The translations under genes were made by a program, and so were the position numbers. This document shows, piece by piece, positions 5,887 to 8,352 of a stretch of 8,352 nucleotides of DNA (position 1 is the stretch's first letter; every line of letters begins with the position of its first letter). The stretch is from an uncultured Collinsella sp. (GTDB lineage: Bacteria > Actinomycetota > Coriobacteriia > Coriobacteriales > Coriobacteriaceae): assembly GCA_937934165.1 (NCBI GenBank), contig CALGZX010000115.1, positions 1-8,352 of the forward strand, written 5' to 3'. The notes beneath the pieces are model-generated. The model saw only the letters and a list, made by a program, of their open reading frames with translations. It ran no database searches and was not told the DNA's origin.

Positions 5887-5899
5887 GCGGAGTGTCCGC
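5887..5899 (+). repeat. Small hairpin GCGGA-GTG-TCCGC after the LacI-family gene
   Basis: A 5-bp stem with a 3-nt loop, 29 nt after the stop codon. It lacks a T-run and is too short for a confident terminator. Confidence 0.3.
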
Positions 5900-5911
5900 T
5901 ATTTGCCGGCG

Positions 5912-5984
5912 GGGCCGGGGCGCCTGCTTTGTTTTGAGAAGTTCGCGAAGCCCACTTCTCAAAACAAGGCAGGCACCCCGGCCC
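5912..5984. repeat. 30-bp near-perfect palindrome in the 5858-6105 gap
   Basis: Positions 5912-5941 and 5955-5984 are reverse complements at 28 of 30 bases and enclose a 13-nt loop (TTCGCGAAGCCCA). One of the two differences is a G-U-type wobble on each strand. The outer half is GC-rich (GGGCCGGGGCGCCTGC) and the inner half T/A-rich (TTTGTTTTGAGAAG). No T-run follows on either strand, so it is not a standard terminator although it is the only large structure after the LacI-family gene. Apart from this and the small hairpin, the gap holds the downstream promoter and nothing else recognisable. Confidence 0.85.
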
Positions 5985-6059
5985 TCGTCCGTAAACTCTT
6001 CCGCTGGGCGAGCCATAGACGCCGCGTACCGATAGGGTAAGGCGGCGGCTTGAAATTGG

Positions 6060-6068
6060 TGCTATATT
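6060..6068 (+). promoter_or_regulatory. Extended -10 promoter of the 6106-8098 operon
   Basis: TGC followed by TATATT (6063-6068) makes an extended -10 element, 37 bp upstream of the ATG at 6106. No good -35 is present, as is common with extended -10 sites. Upstream are small dyads, TACC/GGTA (6027-6030 with 6036-6039) and GCCGC/GCGGC (6021-6025 with 6042-6046), that could bind a regulator. Confidence 0.5.
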
Positions 6069-6105
6069 CAGCTTGAGTTGTTTAATGCTAGTACGGGAGG
6101 GTGAT

Positions 6106-6597
6106 ATGGGGCTGTTCAAGAAGAAAAACCCGCAGGATGCCTTTGATCCCGATGTGTTTACCATCACGGATACGATTTTGGACCCACCGCGGTTTACGTT
6201 TTTGCCGGCTATCTACCAGGATGCCACGCGCCGCAAGTGGGCCGTGCATCAGCGCGGCGGCGAGCCGAAGATTTTTGACTATGCGGATGTGCTGCAGTGC
6301 GAGATTGCCGAGACCGGAAATCCCGAGGATGTGCCGGAGCTCAGCAAACGCGAACTGGCTCAGCAGATTTTGATTAATCCAGCTCAGGCTACCAAAAACA
6401 ACGCTGCCAAGCGTAATATGTGCCTTGGTATGGGTGTCATCGTTGTCGTGCAAACCGGCAAGGATGAGATTTCGAAGCTTGAGATTCCGGTGACCGCGGG
6501 CGAAGTCAAGCGAGACTCCGGCCTATATCGGTCGTATCGGAACGTTGCGGAGCAGATCAAAGAAGCCTTCGACGCCATGAGGCGTCCGGAGCAATGA
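6106..6597 (+). CDS. Conserved-looking small cytoplasmic protein of unknown function
   Basis: Not recognised with confidence. The product is 163 residues, begins MGLFKKKNPQ and has no signal peptide or clear membrane segment; residues 105-116 (MCLGMGVIVVVQ) are a short hydrophobic strand. The pattern KIFDYADVLQCEI (55-67) followed much later by SKLEIPV (123-129) and an amphipathic C-terminal helix (YRNVAEQIKEAFDAM, 144-158) recalls small bacterial PH-like/DUF4428-type proteins, where a FxYxDI-like strand precedes a hydrophobic or Gly-rich insert. This is an impression of architecture, not a match. ATG 6106 is chosen over the upstream TTG 6073 because GGGAGG (6095-6100) lies 5 nt before it. 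The gene is 35 bp ahead of the first GntR-type gene with no terminator between, so co-transcription is likely. Confidence 0.75.
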   Translation: MGLFKKKNPQDAFDPDVFTITDTILDPPRFTFLPAIYQDATRRKWAVHQRGGEPKIFDYADVLQCEIAETGNPEDVPELSKRELAQQILINPAQATKNNAAKRNMCLGMGVIVVVQTGKDEISKLEIPVTAGEVKRDSGLYRSYRNVAEQIKEAFDAMRRPEQ

Positions 6598-6632
6598 TTC
6601 CTGCAGCATCAAGCAGTTGAGGAGTCTTGCCC

Positions 6633-7400
6633 ATGTCGAGTGAACCATATGCGATTCCGCCCAAAGACCGCGCCTTTGAGGGCATTCTTTGGTATATCAA
6701 ACATTATGACCTGCAGGGTGGCGACCGGCTGCCCGCCGAGCGTGTGCTCTGTGAAGAGCTGGGCGTGTCGCGCACGGCGTTGCGTGCTGCGATCACGCGC
6801 CTTATTTCGTGCGGAACTTTGGAAAGCCGCCGCGGTTCGGGCACCTATGTGTGTCCTCCCAAACCGCTGAACATCTTTCAGGAAACATGGAACTATACGC
6901 AGGCGGTGGAGAGGGTTGGCTCAAAGTCGACCGCGCGCCTGGTTTGGTCCAAGGTCGTGTATGCCGATATCGATCTTGCCCAAAAAGCCCAGATCGACCT
7001 GGGCATGCCGCTCTTCTGCATTCGGCGCGTGCGTGTGGTCAACGGTTCCCCGGCATCGATCGAGACGGCTTACGTCAATCTGTCTTTGTGCCCCTCGCTT
7101 CCCGATCACGATTTTGAGCAGGAAAGCCTCTACGACGTTTTGCTCAAGGAGGGGAATGTCCATGTGACGCACGGCAAGGAGCATATTTCCATCAGCCGTC
7201 TGAACGCCGACGAGGCCAAGTTGCTGAATGCTCAGGAGGGCACGCCGGTGTTTTACAAGGCTTCGCACGAGCGCGACGAGACCGATGGCTTTGTCGAGTA
7301 TTGCAAGTCCGTGATTCTGCCGACCAAGTATCGTTTTGCCGATAACGGCGAGGCAGACGGCGTTGCGACGAAGGTGGGTGTCGAATGGCTGATGCAGTAG
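6633..7400 (+). CDS. GntR-family (HutC/UTRA type) transcriptional regulator, first of tandem pair
   Basis: Repressor-type regulator of 255 residues. Residues about 12-74 are a winged helix-turn-helix (LPAERVLCEELGVSRTALRA at 33-52, then the wing ESRRGSGTYV at 64-73). Residues about 85-235 fit the UTRA ligand-binding domain of the HutC subfamily: PLFCIRRVRVVNGSPASIET (126-145), SLYDVLLKEGNVHV (165-178), EHISISRLNADEAKLL (183-198), GTPVFYKASHERDETDGFVE (203-222). UTRA domains usually sense phosphorylated sugars, amino sugars or related small molecules; the ligand here is unknown. ATG 6633 is preceded by GAGGAG with 8-nt spacing; the in-frame TTG at 6627 is only 2 nt from that site and is rejected. 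Its last 16 bp overlap the next gene, suggesting translational coupling. Confidence 0.93.
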   Translation: MSSEPYAIPPKDRAFEGILWYIKHYDLQGGDRLPAERVLCEELGVSRTALRAAITRLISCGTLESRRGSGTYVCPPKPLNIFQETWNYTQAVERVGSKSTARLVWSKVVYADIDLAQKAQIDLGMPLFCIRRVRVVNGSPASIETAYVNLSLCPSLPDHDFEQESLYDVLLKEGNVHVTHGKEHISISRLNADEAKLLNAQEGTPVFYKASHERDETDGFVEYCKSVILPTKYRFADNGEADGVATKVGVEWLMQ

Positions 7401-8098
7401 AAGACTTGCCGGTTTACAAACAAATTCGCCGCTGCATTGCGGAGCGAATCGAGCGCGGCGACTACCCGACGGGCTCGATGATTCCGTCCGAAAACGAGCT
7501 GGCCGAGGAGTTTGGCACGACACGCCTGACAATCCGAAGCGCCATGGACGAGCTGGTCAAAAGTGGCCAGATTCGTCGCGTGCAGGGCAAAGGCGCCTTT
7601 GTGGGACACAAGTGGTTTGACGAGCACGAACGCAAGGGCGGCTTCCGCCAGTCGGTTTTGGCATCGGGCGCGACGCCGTCGGTGCGCATCCTGGCGCGCT
7701 CCAAACGCTACGCCGGCCCGTATTATGCCGACTTGTTTGGCATCGCCGAGGACGATCTGCTTTACTCGGTGCGCCGCCTCAACTGCATCGATGGTGAGCC
7801 CGTATCGATCGAGATGACACTGATTCCGTGCCTGCTGTTTCCGGGCATCGAAGACGTGGACATTTCGGTCTTCAGCCTGTTCGAGACCTACGATATGTTG
7901 GGACGCAAGCCAGATCAGTCGGTAGAGAAACTCGATATCGAGGCGCTGGGCGCACGCGATGCGAGTTTGCTCAATCTTGAGCCGGGCGATCTGGCGCTCG
8001 TGCTGGAAGGCCTGACCTATGACTCGAGTGGGCAGGCAATCGAGCATGCCAAGTCTTTTACCCGCGGCGACGCCGGCGGATATACCTACAACTATTAG
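7385..8098 (+). CDS. GntR-family (HutC/UTRA type) transcriptional regulator, second of tandem pair
   Basis: Regulator of 237 residues. The winged HTH spans about 9-74: LPVYKQIRRCIAERIERGDY, then IPSENELAEEFGTTRLTIRS (33-52) and the wing IRRVQGKGAFVG (63-74). From about residue 90 the UTRA domain follows: VLASGATPSVRIL (91-103), LLYSVRRLNCIDGEPVSIEM (125-144), SVFSLFETYDM (161-171), GARDASLLNLEPGDLALVLE (189-208) and a C-terminal HAKSFTRGDAGGYTYNY. The start ATG 7385 lies inside the previous gene in another frame, with AAGGTGG (7371-7377) 7 nt upstream. It is the best textbook HutC-type protein in the window; its length is normal for the family. It shares architecture but little identity with the preceding regulator, so the pair is not a recent duplication. 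A terminator follows at once. Targets are unknown; the operator-like repeats at 8214-8259 are the nearest candidates. Confidence 0.95.
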   Translation: MADAVEDLPVYKQIRRCIAERIERGDYPTGSMIPSENELAEEFGTTRLTIRSAMDELVKSGQIRRVQGKGAFVGHKWFDEHERKGGFRQSVLASGATPSVRILARSKRYAGPYYADLFGIAEDDLLYSVRRLNCIDGEPVSIEMTLIPCLLFPGIEDVDISVFSLFETYDMLGRKPDQSVEKLDIEALGARDASLLNLEPGDLALVLEGLTYDSSGQAIEHAKSFTRGDAGGYTYNY

Positions 8099-8104
8099 CG
8101 TCTA

Positions 8105-8137
8105 GAGCGTCCCTGCGCATGGCGGGCGCTCGTTTTT
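8105..8137 (+). terminator. Rho-independent terminator of the regulator operon
   Basis: GAGCGTCC (8105-8112) pairs with GGGCGCTC (8124-8131), including one G-U pair, around an 11-nt loop, then G and TTTTT (8133-8137). It begins 6 nt after the last stop codon of the operon. Confidence 0.85.
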
Positions 8138-8205
8138 ACGGATATATGTCGCTTGACCGATGAGCGGCAAAAACTGACCGTCTACCGAGAGGGGAGGATG
8201 AAATC

Positions 8206-8238
8206 ATAAAATCGGTATTAAAAACGGCTAACCTGTAA
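8206..8238 (+). other. Possible relic of a gene start (reads KSVLKTANL, then stop)
   Basis: GGAGG (8193-8197) lies 8 nt before an ATA codon that would open the frame I-KSVLKTANL followed by TAA (8236-8238). The short string resembles the N-terminus of many ABC-transporter ATPases (xVLKTxNLxKSF), and in the same frame after the stop comes SFTGIKNL. It could be a decayed start, chance, or an ATA-initiated leader peptide. An alternative start at ATG 8198 gives only MKS. Weak evidence. Confidence 0.2.
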
Positions 8239-8259
8239 TCGTTCACTGGTATTAAGAAC
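8214..8259 (+). promoter_or_regulatory. Pair of GGTATTAARAAC direct repeats, operator-like
   Basis: The 12-mer occurs at 8214-8225 and 8248-8259 with one difference, 34 bp apart. Each contains an imperfect GT...AC dyad (GTnTTAAAnAC in the first), the general shape of GntR-family operators. They lie just after the tandem GntR genes and before whatever gene lies beyond the window. No clear promoter hexamers are seen around them. Confidence 0.4.
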
Positions 8260-8260
8260 C

Positions 8261-8350
8261 TTTGAATTGTTGAGCTTGGGGCCAAGATGTCCACAAGGTT
8301 AAGCGGCGAGACGGGGCGGCAAGCCTGTCCATTCCGTGCGACAATTCAAA
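8261..8350 (+). repeat. 10-bp perfect inverted repeat enclosing 70 nt, possible structured leader RNA
   Basis: TTTGAATTGT (8261-8270) is the exact complement of ACAATTCAAA (8341-8350). Inside are two small hairpins: CTTG/CAAG with loop GGGC (8275-8286) and GACGGG/CCTGTC (8310-8315 with 8324-8329, one G-U). A closing stem with internal hairpins is the general form of a structured RNA, but I do not recognise a known riboswitch or T-box signature. The rest of 8138-8352 holds no gene that I can support. Confidence 0.4.
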
Positions 8351-8352
8351 CT

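Noticed and set aside
5912..5984. Terminator of the LacI-family gene
   Set aside because: No T-run on either strand after the stem, and the 30-bp arms are far longer than usual terminator stems.
4787..6016. 409-codon open frame on the minus strand opposite the LacI-family gene
   Set aside because: Mirror of a secure LacI-family gene and runs through the 30-bp palindrome; composition is that of an antisense shadow.
7253..8047. 264-codon minus-strand frame opposite the tandem GntR genes
   Set aside because: Overlaps two well-defined regulators and shows no recognisable domain.
8261..8350. T-box or tRNA-like element
   Set aside because: No conserved T-box antiterminator bulge sequence and no cloverleaf with TTC-loop consensus could be found.
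1..8352. Defence system, prophage, CRISPR array or toxin-antitoxin pair
   Set aside because: Every gene with a clear family is a housekeeping enzyme or a sugar-type regulator; no nuclease, integrase, transposase, spaced repeat array or paired small toxin gene was seen.

Overview
The window reads as an ordinary chromosomal stretch of a GC-rich Gram-positive bacterium. I think it is most likely a Coriobacteriia member (Collinsella-like), judging from codon and GC character, E. coli-like GalE, a Tat-signal coiled-coil peptidoglycan hydrolase and UTRA-type GntR regulators. The genus is inference only. No tRNA, rRNA, CRISPR array, IS element or phage gene was seen.

Layout: (1) 1-657, minus strand: the N-terminal 219 residues of a 4-alpha-glucanotransferase (malQ), running off the left edge, with a promoter/operator region at about 742-771. 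(2) 821-1939, minus: galE with its own hairpin terminator. (3) 1940-2206: an AT-rich divergent promoter region rich in ACATRT/ATATGT elements. (4) 2207-3412, plus: a secreted coiled-coil plus CHAP/NlpC-P60-like cell-wall hydrolase. (5) 3413-3682: an unusually structured convergent intergenic region with a 17-bp imperfect hairpin, a direct repeat, a perfect 30-bp inverted repeat around a small terminator hairpin, another hairpin and a strong bidirectional terminator. (6) 3683-4645, minus: murB, divergent from (7) 4829-5857, plus: a LacI-family repressor. (8) 5858-6105: an intergenic region with a 30-bp near-perfect palindrome that is not a terminator. (9) 6106-8098, plus: a probable three-gene operon of a small protein of unknown function and two overlapping GntR/HutC-type (UTRA) regulators, closed by a terminator at 8105-8137. 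(10) 8138-8352: a non-coding stretch with a repeated 12-mer, a possible gene relic and a 10-bp inverted repeat enclosing 70 nt.

Functionally the window mixes glycan and sugar handling (MalQ, GalE), cell-wall metabolism (MurB, the hydrolase) and carbohydrate-type transcription factors (one LacI, two GntR/UTRA). A palindrome in the malQ promoter matches the GT-N-TA-N-AC form described for HutC-type GntR operators, which is a testable link to the tandem regulators.

I do not see a clear new multi-gene system. The most interesting material is non-coding: the two long GGGCC-headed palindromes at 3478-3607 and 5912-5984, which may belong to one dispersed repeat family, and the alternative-pairing hairpins after the hydrolase gene.
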